A stretch of 64,000 nucleotides of DNA from Labyrinthula sp. Ha (taxonomy: Eukaryota; Sar; Bigyra; Labyrinthulida; Labyrinthulaceae). Of this stretch, positions 32,401 to 42,697 are shown piece by piece. The number at the start of each line of letters is the position of its first letter. The first letter of the stretch is position 1. The position numbers and the translations under genes were made by a program. Under the pieces are notes generated by a model, which saw only the letters and a list, made by a program, of their open reading frames with translations, had not been told where the DNA came from and ran no database searches. The stretch spans positions 1-64,000 of the forward strand of contig JAALGZ010000079.1 of NCBI GenBank assembly GCA_015227615.1, given 5' to 3'.

Positions 32401-35400
32401 AATGGCACTGTGACGGGACGAGATTACATCCGAATGTTTTTTCAGAATCATGTATTTGAAGCACCCGGATCCCATGTGCTTAACTAATTTTTTGGACTAT
32501 CTTGGGAAGGTGCTAGGTATGATGTATCAGGTTTGTTGAAATACTTCGAATAATTCTTGAGGTTAACGTTGTTTTCACATCTGCTTGTTAAGAATCAGTA
32601 TCGAGCGCATAGGTGGCTGGGTAGCTTTTTTCTGTCATGGAATTTTATCACAAAATATGTGGACATGTGCTATAGAGGTAATTGATTAATAAATGAAATT
32701 ATTCTTAATCTATTTCAAAATCTTGAGACTCATATGGGGTTTCTGCAGAATTATATTATGGTTTAGGTAATCCAATCAATGCTTCAGAGCACTAAATTAC
32801 GAGCAAACTGTAAAATGGAAAAGGAAGCATTGGTCCAGCCGAATGCATAGAACTGATGAACAGCATTCAACAAACTCTCCAATGTAGTAAACATCTGTAA
32901 CTATTGATCGCTCAAACATAGAATACATGGCACTTCTTCTCGTAATTTAGAGTGGTATAAGAGTTGATGTTTAAGGTTAATTTTCCTAATTTATTTTTAA
33001 CGAAGTTATTGTGGTCTTCAAGAATAAATTCTGGGCATCTAGTTCAAAAAATATTCTATATTCATTTTTAGTCTTCCAACTCAAAGTTACTCATTTCCGT
33101 TTGTTTTCTGTATATCTATATAATGCTCCCGACTAACATGCCTCTAACTAAGAATTCCAAGACTCAATTACTACAGACCTTAACGTCTACAACTTGAAAA
33201 AAAATGAATGTCTAGGCAGGTAGCTAGGACCTCATCTTTCTGGTCGCTCTCAGAGAACTTAGTTTCTTTCTATTATGTAAATAGAACTATTTTATTCGAA
33301 TCTTTAAACACATTCTTGTGTATTTTTGAACCATCAAGACTCTATTTCCTGGAAATTTGACCAGAAGTAAGTAACTCTAATGTTACTAGGCCTGCTAGCA
33401 AAGACACAAATTATATTTGGATACTCTATAAAATTTCATCATTTTCCTAGCGCTTTTTCTAGATGACAGGGGTCATTGACAATCATGTCTTATTATTTCT
33501 TGTATCCTTATGTCAAATTAAGATTCTTATGTTAAGCATATTACAATTAATATTATTTGGCGGTGATTATCTCCAATGTTCGTAGAAATAAATCGACAAT
33601 GAGGCGCTCCGAGAAAATATCAATACCTAAGAATTTATATAGAATGGTCTTCATAAGAGATATTTGATAGTTATTAGCGGTCTTGGCATTATTTGTAATA
33701 TAATTAGTTTATTCGCTCCGTATTGTCTTGAGTATTTACATGAGTAATAACTAATTCTGTATAATTATTGAATTTCACCCATGAAATCAAATTAGACACA
33801 ATTGATACACATATTAAGTTAATAAAGATATTAAAAAAAACAATAATAGTGCTATAAAAACTTAAAGCTTAATCTCCACAATATCTCATCAATGGAGTAA
33901 CCCCAGAAACTTAAATTAATATTCGAATAAAGTCAAGATTATATTAGCAAATATTATTTTTTTGCCCAGACAATAGCCAACAAATATAATTGCTCAAAAA
34001 GGCTTATTAATATGAAAATTGTGATTAAAATGCTTCTCAACAATATTAAAATACAAGTTTGAAGACAATACCTATCACTTCAAACATCCTTCCCTTGCTC
34101 AAGACAATGGTATATATAGTCCGATGGTTTTCTTGAATAACTAATAATTTATTCTTTCTAAGTATTGATTTCAAGTACGCCAAAGCATTTCTTATATATA
34201 TTCTGTAAGCTTAGTTTAAACATTGTTAATTTTTAATAGGGTAAAGGATATTGCTTGCGTTTGGCTAGAGTTCATTAACTCATGTAGTCCATAAAGTCAG
34301 GGCTGTGGTATTTTTTTGAAAATATTAGGGTCAAGAGAAAAGTTCATACAACAACCAAAAATATCTGAAATAATGCTTTTGATAAAACCAAATGATTGTA
34401 GAAGAAAATCTGTATAAAAAATCCTGCGCTTGACTCTATTTATTTTTTACAGTTTCCGCAAATTAAGGAAATTATTATGATGAAACAATGATATGTTCAA
34501 ATCCTCCAATAATCAAGTATCTTTAAAAGCAAGAGTAAATGATTCACTAGCTGTCCACCCGGATCATATATCTTCCTGAATGGTTATTTAAGGTTAACCA
34601 TATTTAATTGGGTTAATGCTGAATGAGTTTCTTAGCAGGAATGATGCTTTTTTACTTCCCACGCTGAAGGATTCAACAAAGCCAGTCAGTCACATCAAGA
34701 ATTGATATCGTAAAAGGAAGTCACTAAATTTGGTTTGTATTTATATTCTTTGAACATTGAATAGTTGGATAAGTCAACATACATTCGGAATGCGATAGCC
34801 ATACGACTAAAGGCACAGCCATGACTATGTAACTAACCTAAAAGTTTTTATATATTTTATTTTTCTTCTATCAAGAGTTCAATATTATTAAGAAATGATA
34901 TCTCCGAAAATAGCAAGAAAAAACTTACAGAGCAAAGAATTTATTCATCGAAGATGTATCCAGTTCGTCTTGACATTTGCCTCTGCGATCCCGTCAGTAA
35001 TTCTTGATCTTTTTAGAAAGGATTGGGAATCGGGAAATAGGAAAGCGTCACACAAATTTCAGAGGCTCTAGATTAAACGAGGACGAAAACCGGATAGTTT
35101 TCAACTAAAATAAGCTTGAGAGTTTTTCGTCACCATGATTTCGTAACCGGTACAATTTTAGGAACCAAAATCCGAGTATCTAAAACAGAATAGAGTTCAA
35201 AATCCTCTAAATGATTAGAGACTAGCTGAATTTCAAATGCTCAGTTATAATTGGTGTCTACTCTCAATTTAAGTGACTTAAGACCCTGAAGGGGCAAAAG
35301 CATGTGAAATGTGAGATTTTCTAAGATATTTATATCTCACTCACAAAAAATTTGAAAACATTTTGTTAAATAGAATATAAATCTTAAATATAACTTGAAC

Positions 35401-36854
35401 CTAGTCTTAATCTGCTTGATTCATTAATTGTACTTAAGCCGGGTCTATCTTCTGTCATTATTATTATTTCCCTCTTAGTTGAACATTTTCTTAGAAAAGA
35501 CAATACAGGTTTTTAGGTTTGCTAAGCACTCAGTCGAGAATAAAATTCTTTTGAAAAACTCTGTCATCGGCAAGAATAACTTAACTGGAAAATCTGTATG
35601 TTCTATTGATTCTAACTACACATTCAGCTTAGATAAGAGAATGCCTAAGTAACTAGAAAAAAAGAAGCTACTTATAGGAGACCGTAAACATGATCTACTG
35701 CACACAAAGAAAGGGAGAAGCTACATATAAAGGCAAGGACAGCTATAGTATTAATAAATAATGTGTCGGTAGCTTATGAGTTGATATTGAATACCTCTTT
35801 TATGTAAATTCTCGAATGTTCATTTCTAGGGCAAAGTCTCGGGTAATATTTGGCTATCTGAACATGGGAAATAATGATTAGTCGTAAGGCTGAGGGATGT
35901 TCTTGTCGAATTTTACATCAGCAAGTTATCATTATGAGAAGTTTAATCAACTCACAGTTACCCAAAGTTTATAGACTAGTTCCAAACATTGCCTGTTGAT
36001 TATATTCTAAGTTTGAGAATAATGCTAGAAAATAATGAATAAGGAAATATAATTTCGATGAGGGGAAAAGTATGATTTTTATTGAGAGGACGTACTCTTT
36101 AAGAATAACGAATATCTTTAACAGCGCATTAGACTCAAACCATAGGGTTACAAATTATACCTTTGTTGCGACAAAAGGTTTCTACCTAATAGTTAAGCCA
36201 AAACAAAAAAAAATAAAATATTGTAAATTTCGTAAAATAAAATTCCCTTTGTTAATCTCTAACCTAACCTGGAGAAACACAAACTCAATTAGTTGGCCTT
36301 ACGTTCTGCCTATTTAGGGTTAGCCCAAAGAAACTCTCAGAAAATAGAGAACCAGCTATTATAGAAATTTAGGCAAGAGATAATTTTCTGTAGATGTAAT
36401 ACCCAAAATTAATCTTAGGTGTAGAAAGACATATTATCCTCATAATTATTGCCTGCATTAACACAGTTTTTTACCAAGACCAACGTGACTACTAGTTGGA
36501 ACCAGTCCTAATTATTGCTATATTAACCCTGTCTTCGTTACTAAAGTAACTGTTATAGGCTCTGAAGTTAAAGAACATTCTATATTCCCCAAAGCGCTAC
36601 ATCATATGTGAAATTCCGGACTAAGAGGTTAAATATTAGAATCGAAATTTATCTATTCATCAACTCGTTACTTTTTGCAGCAAACACGAGTTGAAATCCA
36701 CTTGCAAAATTGAATAATTAAGTAGTACTATCTCAATATCAACTTGCTATTATCTAGTCATTAATAAATAGTTTACGATAAGTATAGTTGGATGAAAAGG
36801 ACAAAGTTTAGTTTTTGTAGTGGCTGACAAAAGTGAGAATATATATGAGTCATA
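29412..36854. other. Gene desert, 7.4 kb
   Basis: The longest stretch here without a supported gene. Short frames (for example 30.41-30.76 kb minus, 36.07-36.32 kb plus) show no family resemblance. I saw no tRNA, SINE copy or terminal-repeat element. Small local hairpins occur but nothing stands out. Confidence 0.6.
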
Positions 36855-36883
36855 TGGCCACAGAAGAATGGCCACATGGCCCA
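36855..36883 (+). promoter_or_regulatory. Triple TGGCC motif cluster before SDHAF2
   Basis: TGGCCA (36855-36860), TGGCCA (36869-36874) and TGGCCCA (36877-36883) within 29 nt, ending 10 nt before the ATG at 36894. The last copy overlaps an in-frame ATG at 36876 (ATGGCCCAG), which argues that the 36876 ATG is promoter or leader rather than start. GGCCCA is the reverse complement of TGGGCC, the 'site II' element known from plant promoters of mitochondrial and ribosomal genes; the resemblance is noted, not proven homologous. Confidence 0.5.
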
Positions 36884-36893
36884 GTCAGATAAA

Positions 36894-37307
36894 ATGAATA
36901 GGATTTTAAGAATCCAAAGAACAAAATTCTTTTCAACAGTGCCTCCAAAGTTTTCACCAGCAGAAGCAATCAAAAGAGATTTAGAATTACGTAAAACTCA
37001 TTTATATGGATCATCTGAACAAGATTTAGATACAAAAAGAAAGAAATTATTGTATAGAAGTAAACAAAGAGGTTTGTTAGAGGTTGATTTAATCCTTGGG
37101 AACTGGGCAGAAAAAAATATAAATAAGTTAAATGAAAAAGAATTAAATGAATATGAAAATATTGTTAACTTAGAAACACCTGAAATATTTCAAGCAATTA
37201 TTTCAAAGGAAGAAAAACTACCTAAATCTTTGAAAACTGATGTTTTGAAAAATTTACGTGAGTTTGCAGAAAAAGAGCTTGCAAATAGAAATATAAAAAT
37301 TATGTAG
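36894..37307 (+). CDS. Succinate dehydrogenase assembly factor 2 (SDHAF2/Sdh5)
   Basis: Mitochondrial matrix protein required for covalent attachment of FAD to the flavoprotein subunit of succinate dehydrogenase (complex II). About 137 aa from ATG 36894; an in-frame ATG at 36876 would add six residues. The N-terminus MNRILRIQRTKFFSTVPP is basic and hydroxylated, as expected of a mitochondrial presequence. The family core is clear: KKLLYRSKQRGLLEVDLILG followed by NWAEKNI, with the RG..E.D motif of the SdhE fold, then LNEYENIVNLETPEIFQAI. Length fits the family. It ends in TAG and overlaps the stop of the convergent PUM3 gene by 8 nt. Confidence 0.93.
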   Translation: MNRILRIQRTKFFSTVPPKFSPAEAIKRDLELRKTHLYGSSEQDLDTKRKKLLYRSKQRGLLEVDLILGNWAEKNINKLNEKELNEYENIVNLETPEIFQAIISKEEKLPKSLKTDVLKNLREFAEKELANRNIKIM

Positions 37308-39027
37308 ATTTAGCTTTTAACTCATTCTTAATAGCTTGAATTCCTGCATTTGTTTCTTTTGATTTTTTTATTGCATTTCTTATTTGTTTCAGTATTTTAT
37401 TGTCCGTTGATATTTTTACTATTGCAGCAAGAATGAAACAAATTCTATTGTTCGAAAAAGAATCCTTCCTATCTTTCAAAGCTTGAAAAATTTCAACACA
37501 AATCTCTTTATTTTTTGTTTTTAGAATAAGATCTTTCAAAAATCTATGGCAAAAGTTGTCTTCAAATAATTTTGGAGTTTCAATAAAAATTCCAGAGATA
37601 TATTTTAACTTCTGGTATAAATTTTTAACATCTTTTTCTTTTGCTGCTTTAAAAAGTGATAAAAGAAAATTTGATCCTTCTTTTGTAGTCAAATTTTCAT
37701 TGCAAAACTCTTGATTAACCTTTTCAAGAAACAGCTCAATAAAATCTTCAGCAATTAACTCACTTAATTTTTGTTCTACATCTTTTTTTGTTGTTTCTCC
37801 TTTTAAAAACTCTATTTCTTCTTTTTGCAAAACTTTGTTTTTACTTTCATAATCAAATAAAATTGATAAAAATTTTAGAGCATTTTTGTCCATTAAAATA
37901 CTTTCAACTTTAAGTTCTTGATTTTTAAGGTTAAAAAATGGTTTAAGGAAAACTTTTTTAAGTAGAATAATATCATCTGTGCAGCAAATTAATGACAAAA
38001 TAACAAGAAAACAGTGTTCGTGACAAATTCCTTGAAAAATATTTTCCTCGCTGAATTTTTTACACCACTTTTTCTTTTCTTTTGGTGATAATTTAGTTAT
38101 CGTTTTACATAGAACTTTTACTCCATCTGAAGAAAGAGCAAAAAGTAAAAAAGGATCATTTAATTCTTCAAAAAAGTTTTCTTCTTTCTCATTTTTTAAA
38201 TAGATCCAAAAAATTCTATGAACAAATTCATATTTTGCTAATCCTTTTGCAATCATTTTCAAAATATTTCTTTTCAAAGAAGAAAACATCTTTTCTTTAA
38301 TATCTTTTTCTAAATCAACTTTTCTTCCTTTAAACATAAAAATCAAATTTTGTCTTACTTCTTCATTCACTAAAGCTAAATTTCCCCCTAAAAGTTTTAA
38401 CCATACTCTATCTAAAATTATCTTTATTTCTTTCATCTCATTTCTTGAAAACTTTAGACTCTTCTCAAGTTTGAATATCGTCTCGATTACATTTCCCGCT
38501 GTTGCATGAGTCGATAAGGAAACAAAATCCTTTTCTATAAACTTCAACAAATTAACCGTTTCTTCAACGGTTGAATGTTTCAGAAAGGTAACAACTGTAA
38601 AACTCGAATATTTTCCTTTCGAGAGTTCGGGAATAGTTCGAGAATAATCCAGTTTATCCAGAATTTCTCGTTTTTGTTGTGGATTGGAGAATTTATATAA
38701 TGTTTGAATTGAACGATTCGAGTCGTGTTTCATAGAAAGATCAGTTAAATTTTGTTGAAGAAGCTTTCTTAAGTCTTTTACAAGTTGTTCTTGATTTGGT
38801 TTTGTATGAGCTTTAAGTTTCTTTTCTGGCTTTAAGAGAATCTGAGAGGTTAATTTATTTGCTTCTTTAGAAATTGTTTCAAGTTGCTTGATCTTTTCGT
38901 ATCTCTTAGATGTCATCTTTCTAACTTTTTTTGATTGACCATTTTTGCTTTCTTCTTTTCTTTTAATTCCTTTTTCTCTTGTTTTTGGTTTATGTGGTTT
39001 TTGCTTTGTTTTCATTTTTGCGCTCAT
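37300..39027 (-). CDS. PUM3/Puf6-type Pumilio-like nucleolar protein
   Basis: 575 aa, ATG 39027 to TAA. Relatives (human PUM3, yeast Puf6) bind RNA and double-stranded nucleic acid without sequence preference, sit in the nucleolus and help 60S ribosome biogenesis. The first 60 residues are very basic (KMKTKQKPHKPKTREKGIKR), as expected for nucleolar targeting. Puf-like helical repeats follow (residues about 90-420; KYSSFTVVTFLKHSTVEETV, HATAGNVIETIFKLEKSL, KYEFVHRIFWIYLKN), then the CPL-type C-terminal region (SNFLLSLFKAAKEKDVKNLY). Composition is strongly Lys-rich, and repeats are divergent relative to animal and yeast members. It is divergent from the CCA enzyme and convergent with SDHAF2 (8-nt overlap of the 3' ends). 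No intron is needed. Confidence 0.82.
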   Translation of the reverse strand: MSAKMKTKQKPHKPKTREKGIKRKEESKNGQSKKVRKMTSKRYEKIKQLETISKEANKLTSQILLKPEKKLKAHTKPNQEQLVKDLRKLLQQNLTDLSMKHDSNRSIQTLYKFSNPQQKREILDKLDYSRTIPELSKGKYSSFTVVTFLKHSTVEETVNLLKFIEKDFVSLSTHATAGNVIETIFKLEKSLKFSRNEMKEIKIILDRVWLKLLGGNLALVNEEVRQNLIFMFKGRKVDLEKDIKEKMFSSLKRNILKMIAKGLAKYEFVHRIFWIYLKNEKEENFFEELNDPFLLFALSSDGVKVLCKTITKLSPKEKKKWCKKFSEENIFQGICHEHCFLVILSLICCTDDIILLKKVFLKPFFNLKNQELKVESILMDKNALKFLSILFDYESKNKVLQKEEIEFLKGETTKKDVEQKLSELIAEDFIELFLEKVNQEFCNENLTTKEGSNFLLSLFKAAKEKDVKNLYQKLKYISGIFIETPKLFEDNFCHRFLKDLILKTKNKEICVEIFQALKDRKDSFSNNRICFILAAIVKISTDNKILKQIRNAIKKSKETNAGIQAIKNELKAKST

Positions 39028-39264
39028 TGTTACTATTAGGCCAAATGGCCAAATAAAGTTTATGTATCACTGTACTGGAATATTACCAGTAATATAAATG
39101 GAAATGTACCCCTAATTCAAATGCTGTACTTCCACACGTTAGAGTTCTTCTAGGATATTGTTGTTGATAGCAACAGAAGTATGGGCTATGTGGCCCAAGC
39201 TGAAAAAGTGAAGAGAAAGAGAAAATATAACAATAAGAAAAGAAAAGATTTTCTTTTAATCTAT
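39028..39264. promoter_or_regulatory. Bidirectional promoter, PUM3 / CCA-adding enzyme
   Basis: It contains AGGCCA (39038-39043), TGGCCA (39046-39051), TGGGCT (39182-39187) and TGGCCCA (39191-39197). These match the motif family seen before SDHAF2 and TBC1D23. An in-frame ATG at 39181 would extend the CCA enzyme by 28 residues, but it coincides with the TGGGCT/TGGCCCA motifs, so the start at 39265 is preferred, unless the extension is a targeting peptide. Confidence 0.5.
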
Positions 39265-40908
39265 ATGTTGCCAAAACTACGCCCACTTCTCAATCCCAAT
39301 ACACCAATATTATTAAATGCAGATGAAAGATATTTATTTAATCTTCTATTAAACTCTTTATCAACATTTCCTCTGAAAAACACCATAATCAGAGTTGCTG
39401 GTGGTTGGGTAAGAGATAAGTTATTAAAACAAGAATCTCATGATATTGATATAGCATTAAATAATTGTTCTGGAAACACTTTTGCTATACATGTGAATAA
39501 ATATTTAGAATCTATTGGTTTACCTAAACATAGAATAGGTTTAATAGTTTCAAATCCAGAACAAAGTAAACATTTAGAAACTGCAAAACTTCAAATACTT
39601 AAATATGAAGTTGATTTTGTTAATTTACGAACAGAAACATATTCTAAATATGAAATTACTGTGGGTGATGATAAAACTCAATATGATATAACTGTACAGA
39701 AGGAAAGAAAGAGGTTATCTTCTAGAGAAAAGAAAGAAAAAGCAAACAGGATTCCAACGTGTGTTGAAGTCGGAACTCCTATAGAAGATGCTGAAAGAAG
39801 AGACTTTAATATAAATTCACTATTTTATAATGTCAATGAAAATAAGATAGAAGATTTCACAAATCAGGGGTTGAAGGATTTAGAGAATAAAGTTATTCGA
39901 ACACCTTTAGATCCTGTTTCAACATTTTTAGATGATCCGCTACGTGTTCTGCGAGCAGTTAGGTTTGGCTCGCGATTAAAGAAGTTTGGTTTTAGGGTTG
40001 ATGAAGCTGTTAAACAAGCTGCTAGACAACAAAACGTTCACCAAAGTCTGAAGTATAAAGTCAGCAGAGAAAGGATTGGACTTGAGGTTGAAAAATGCTT
40101 GAAATCTGAACCAATATATTCCCTTGATCTATTCTTTTCTTTCGGGTTGTTTTCTATTTTATTGAACAGCTATGAAAAATGCACAGAATCTTCCGAGAAC
40201 CTTCCTGATAAATTAAATTTGATGTTTCATATACTACTTAATCCAAAGATAAAATCTTTTTGCAGAATGAATTTTACAGAAGATTGTGTGATGGATTTAG
40301 TTAAGAGAAGTCTTAATAACTCCAACGTAGTGTCTCTTCGTGAAAACTTAGAGTTGAAGACATATTCAGAAATAGAGGAGTTAACTCTATTAGTTAGTTT
40401 ATCTGCACTAACTCTTCCGCTTATAGGTCTTTTTGGGAAGAATACTAAAGGAAAAATAGAGCCTGCAGAGATGGTTCTGATCCGCGATAGTTTAAAGTTC
40501 AAGGCTCAATTAGCAGCTGATGTGTTTAAAGTTCACAAGGGAGTGTTTCAGTTCTGGCTTATAATGCAAGAATTTCATGATGTTCAGAGTATTGAAACTA
40601 GAATTGAATTAGGGCGGGTAATTAGATCTCTAGGTGAATTTTATAAATTGAGTTTGTCTCTGCTTCAAGTTTATGATTCCGATCTTGATGTTAACGCTTT
40701 AAAGAAGGGGATTCAACAGGTTGGATTGAGTGAATTTCACAGTCTGAATGGTTTAGTTGATGGAAAAGACATTTTAAGATTAAGACCGGAGATTGGAAGA
40801 GGACCGAAAGTTGGGGAGATCTTGCATCAGGTCTGGGACTGGAGAGCGTTGAATCCCACCGCTGGGAAAGCTGATTGTGAAGAAATGATTCGACGGTTGC
40901 ATGTTTAA
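39265..40908 (+). CDS. CCA tRNA nucleotidyltransferase (class II)
   Basis: Adds CCA to the 3' end of tRNAs in nucleus, cytosol and mitochondria. 547 aa from ATG 39265, or 575 aa from ATG 39181; the longer start adds a Lys-rich head (KVKRKRKYNNKKRK), which could serve as a nuclear or mitochondrial signal. Motifs in order: RVAGGWVRDKLL with HDIDIAL (catalytic Asp pair, motif A), ERRDFNINSLFYN (motif B), DDPLRVLRAVRFGSRL (motif C), VSRERIGLEVEKCL (motif E region), then helical body and tail domains. These are the complete set of class II head and neck motifs and the length is normal for eukaryotes. No introns. It is divergent from PUM3; both serve RNA maturation. Confidence 0.95.
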   Translation: MLPKLRPLLNPNTPILLNADERYLFNLLLNSLSTFPLKNTIIRVAGGWVRDKLLKQESHDIDIALNNCSGNTFAIHVNKYLESIGLPKHRIGLIVSNPEQSKHLETAKLQILKYEVDFVNLRTETYSKYEITVGDDKTQYDITVQKERKRLSSREKKEKANRIPTCVEVGTPIEDAERRDFNINSLFYNVNENKIEDFTNQGLKDLENKVIRTPLDPVSTFLDDPLRVLRAVRFGSRLKKFGFRVDEAVKQAARQQNVHQSLKYKVSRERIGLEVEKCLKSEPIYSLDLFFSFGLFSILLNSYEKCTESSENLPDKLNLMFHILLNPKIKSFCRMNFTEDCVMDLVKRSLNNSNVVSLRENLELKTYSEIEELTLLVSLSALTLPLIGLFGKNTKGKIEPAEMVLIRDSLKFKAQLAADVFKVHKGVFQFWLIMQEFHDVQSIETRIELGRVIRSLGEFYKLSLSLLQVYDSDLDVNALKKGIQQVGLSEFHSLNGLVDGKDILRLRPEIGRGPKVGEILHQVWDWRALNPTAGKADCEEMIRRLHV

Positions 40909-42539
40909 ACTTTCGTTCAGGATTCTTACTTTTCACCAGAGTCTGAATTATGGTTTAGTACTAGTTTTAACCGGAGTAAAAGAGGCAGTTCATGAGTGCC
41001 AGAATGGGTTTCATCTGATAGAAACAAGTTTCTTTTCTACTTAAACTAAATGTGTATTCTTTTCTAAAAAGTTCTGTTCATCTTAACCTTTGAATTTTGG
41101 AAAATCCAAGACTGTGTCAAATTACCCTTGAAAAGGCTATAAGCAGATGCAAATCCTAGTTTTCTGGATTGTGGAGGTAAAATCTTGCAAGAAATAAATA
41201 CTGCGTCAGAGAATAGATATTTCGGACAAACTACTTGCAACAGTGTATGAGTAGGTGCTGTAGTATGAATCTGTCTTTCTAGAAGGTAAAAAGTGAAAAT
41301 ATAAATAGAGGTTTGGGCAACTAGCTAAATACGTTGTGATCGTGAGTTTACCAAATATGATAGAATATCATAAAATCCATTAAAGAAGTAGGAGAATATG
41401 AGTAAATATTCTTTAGTTGGTTTAAATTAGAATTCCTGTGGTAGAATGTTCAAGTACTTAATTTCATATAGGATAGACATAGTAGAAAATTGTACATCCA
41501 CATCTTAGGGCTCGTACAGCTGCTTTCGTTTGGTGTTATAGCAATTTTAAGGCATATTATAAGCCTTGTTGGCATATACATATTTTTGAGGCTGATTCTG
41601 GTTTTTCTAGCAATTCTTATAGTGAACAGGATTTGAAGAAGCATCTATGGTCTCTCATTTTCATTTCTAGATTAAGAAACCGGGATTTCGTTACTTGAGT
41701 TTCTAAACATGCCCAAGCCATGACACAATTTGGTTTAGCTCTGTAACCCCACTGGGAGCTTCATCAAAGTTTCTTAATTTCTTTCTACAATTTGAAAGCT
41801 TTGAAAGAACAGCATTCTCGACACATGTCTTGGCTGTTGCATGCATTTCTGTGATAATAGCATATTCTGATCATGGTTTTTGTACAACGGAGTATCGGAT
41901 TCCAGTTTTTTCATTGGATAATTATATTTTCCAAAGCCTAAATTGCCTATAGTATGAAGATAAGAACCAATAAACTTGAAAATTAATCGCAAAATAATGT
42001 GAGAACATCATGTCAAAGCAAAGAGCAAACAATGAAGTAAGGATGTTCATAGGTATGAGAGAAAGTGAATGAGAACATAGAATAAACAGTCACAGATATA
42101 TTGAAGTTTGAATATACATGTTTCAAGCTTCTTTTGTGATAAAAACTGAGTTTTATAATGAAAGTTGGAGTAACAACAGTTGAACCAACAAAAGAAGGAT
42201 GTCAATATATATGAAGAGGAACAGACTGAAAAACTGTAAACAATTAATACAAGACATGACTGATGCGATTGAGAATGAGTAATATTGTATTTATAAGAGA
42301 AAGAAAATATTAAATAAGCAACAGAGTCATTAAATGGGTACAGTTAACAATGAAGCACATCAAAGTGACCTTAACGAACAAACCGAGAAGTTAATATTAC
42401 TCGATTAAACATAGAATTTAATTAAATCATAAATCCAAGCACCTTGAATTAAGCGATGAGGCAATAGTCACTTTTTTGGCGTCATCTTGTAGTTTACGAC
42501 CGGGAGAGGTTGCATTTAATGTCTCAGTTAGAGTTTCTG

Positions 42540-42551
42540 GTGTAGATCTAA
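42540..42551. repeat. Left target-site duplication of the SINE
   Basis: GTGTAGATCTAA, identical to 42686-42697. Confidence 0.9.
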
Positions 42552-42685
42552 TGGCAAGAAAACGTGCCGGGGGGTTGTTTTAGTGGGTTCAAGTCCCACA
42601 CGACGCAAGAAAGGGCTTGGGCCAGATGTCCTCGTTGTAAGGCCGAAGGGTTTTCAACCTCCGAGTAGGCCCCCCCCAAAAAAAA
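42552..42685 (+). mobile_element. SINE, younger copy (134 bp) with 12-bp target-site duplication
   Basis: It starts TGGCAAGAAAACGTGC, has TTTTAGTGGGTTCAAGTCCC with a perfect T-arm (GTGGG, 7-nt loop, CCCAC), then CACACGACGCAAGAAAGGGC, GCCGAAGGG, CAACCTCCGAGTAGGCC, a C run and an A8 tail. Identical 12-bp flanks prove insertion by target-primed-type retrotransposition and fix both borders, so 134 bp is the inserted unit. It aligns end to end with 12330-12462 (opposite strand). It could be a full-length very small tRNA-derived SINE or a 5'-truncated copy of a larger one. Confidence 0.85.
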
Positions 42686-42697
42686 GTGTAGATCTAA
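42686..42697. repeat. Right target-site duplication of the SINE
   Basis: GTGTAGATCTAA, a perfect copy of 42540-42551, directly after the A-rich tail. Confidence 0.9.

Noticed and set aside
36072-36317. 81-codon plus-strand frame
   Set aside because: No homology pattern or promoter motif; within chance expectation.
36876-36893. Earlier ATG for SDHAF2
   Set aside because: The ATG overlaps a TGGCCCA promoter motif, and the later ATG begins a better mitochondrial presequence.
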